A stretch of 6,098 bases of DNA from Actinomycetes bacterium (GTDB lineage: Bacteria > Actinomycetota > Actinomycetes > Propionibacteriales > Propionibacteriaceae): assembly GCA_021794705.1 (NCBI GenBank), contig JAJYQH010000283.1, positions 1 to 6,098 on the forward strand. Reading direction: 5' to 3'. The notes under the pieces are model-generated. The model ran no database searches. It was not told the DNA's origin and worked only from the letters and a program-made list of their open reading frames with translations. Both the position numbers and the translations under genes were made by a program. Shown here piece by piece: positions 5,412-6,098 of the stretch. The stretch's first letter is position 1. Every line of letters starts with the position of its first letter.

Positions 5412-6098
5412 TCACCGGTGCGGCTGCTCCCGGGTGACGATGACGGGACACTCGGCCTCGCGGAGCACGCCCTTGCTCGTCGAGCCGAGGAGCAGCCCGA
5501 GGAATCCGCCGCGTCCGCGCGAGCCGACGACGAGCAACGACGCCTCACGGGACGCCTCGGCGAGCGCGTTGGCCGCCCGGCCGGGTGGGATGCGGACCTC
5601 GACGCCCACCTCCGGGTGCTCCTGCACGTACGGCGCGATGAGGTCGCCGACCATCGTGTGGAAGTAGGCCGTGGCCTCCCCCACGTCGACGCTCCAGAGG
5701 CCGAGGCCCGAGGTGAACACCGCCCCGACGTCTTCGAACGCGTGGACGGCGACCAGCCGCCGGGTCGTGCGGGCGGCCTCGTCGACCGCGACCCGCACCG
5801 CCGCCAGCGCCGAGGCGGAATCGTCGACGCCGACCACGACCGGGCCCTCGGGGGTCGGCTGGCCGAGGTCGGTGACCACTGCGACCGGCCCGACGGCGTG
5901 GGAGGTGACGGCGTCCGCGGTCCCGCCGAGCGCCTTCACGGTGAGGGGCGCCGAATGGCCCCGCGCCCCGACGACGACCAGCGCCGCGGTGCGCGACGCC
6001 TCGGCGAGCACCTGGGACGCGACGCCGTCGACGACGAGCGCCGCCACCTCGACGCTCGGGTGGCGGGCCAGCACCCGCTCGCGGACGCCGGTGATCCG
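5412..6098 (-). CDS. tandem-domain universal stress protein (UspA family), N-terminus cut by window edge
   Basis: The 228 visible residues contain the end of one Usp domain and a complete second one; about 60-70 N-terminal residues lie beyond the right edge. A GTG at 6074 is in frame, but the frame stays open to the edge and starting there would bisect a domain, so it is not the true start. The second domain begins GPVVVGVDDSASAL and continues with the LVAVHAFED strand. It ends with GSRG-x9-GS (bases 5481-5525) and ECPVIV, the classical ATP-binding loop and last strand. The first domain ends with GARG (5958-5969) and GPVAVV, but its loop has ten rather than nine residues before the next Gly and reads GGT. 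Tandem Usp proteins of about 290-300 residues are common in actinobacteria and act in stress or dormancy responses; their ligand is usually ATP. It is the first visible gene of the minus-strand cluster, 41 bases upstream of the SixA-like gene. Confidence 0.92.
   Translation of the reverse strand, partial: RITGVRERVLARHPSVEVAALVVDGVASQVLAEASRTAALVVVGARGHSAPLTVKALGGTADAVTSHAVGPVAVVTDLGQPTPEGPVVVGVDDSASALAAVRVAVDEAARTTRRLVAVHAFEDVGAVFTSGLGLWSVDVGEATAYFHTMVGDLIAPYVQEHPEVGVEVRIPPGRAANALAEASREASLLVVGSRGRGGFLGLLLGSTSKGVLREAECPVIVTREQPHR

Noticed and set aside
5371..5451. N-terminal extension of the SixA-like phosphatase to an apparent start at 5451.
   Set aside because: It would overlap the end of the Usp gene and place the catalytic RHA about 37 residues in, unlike the family, where it lies near the N-terminus.

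Overview
The window looks like ordinary chromosome from a high-GC Gram-positive bacterium (actinobacterium). The evidence is strong G/C bias at third codon positions, GTG as well as ATG starts, Ala/Arg/Val-rich proteins, and a purine-rich Shine-Dalgarno (AGGAGG) before the best-expressed gene. The citrate synthase and the three-domain sugar PTS permease would fit a fermentative or facultative actinobacterium, for example one of the Propionibacteriaceae, but that genus-level guess is inference only.

Left half, plus strand. A small membrane PAP2 phosphatase (14-502, probably undecaprenyl-diphosphatase-like) is followed by a complete citrate synthase, gltA (603-1889). A near-perfect 16-bp GC-rich hairpin (1903-1937) closes gltA. 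A 251-base gene-free stretch (1890-2140) contains that hairpin and then a leader rich in small, partly competing hairpins. It leads into a complete beta-glucoside-family PTS permease with domain order IIB-IIC-IIA (2141-4189). A second long hairpin (4203-4237) ends that transcript and, being nearly symmetric, can also serve the converging genes from the right.

Right half, minus strand, transcribed right to left. A tandem-domain universal stress protein (5412 to beyond the right edge, N-terminus missing), a SixA-like histidine phosphatase (4858-5370) and a YdeI/OmpD-associated family protein (4259-4855) are tightly packed, with gaps of 41 and 2 bases. They are probably one operon.

Functionally, the plus-strand genes cover cell-wall lipid carrier recycling, entry into the TCA cycle, and uptake plus phosphorylation of a sugar. 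The minus-strand cluster looks like a small stress/housekeeping unit. The one cross-link worth a thought is that SixA proteins can remove phosphate from histidines of PTS phosphocarriers (known in E. coli), and a PTS permease lies next door. The two are convergent rather than co-transcribed, so this is only suggestive. I see no mobile element, CRISPR array, tRNA, rRNA or clearly novel system here. The most interesting unexplained structure is the hairpin-rich leader of the PTS gene.
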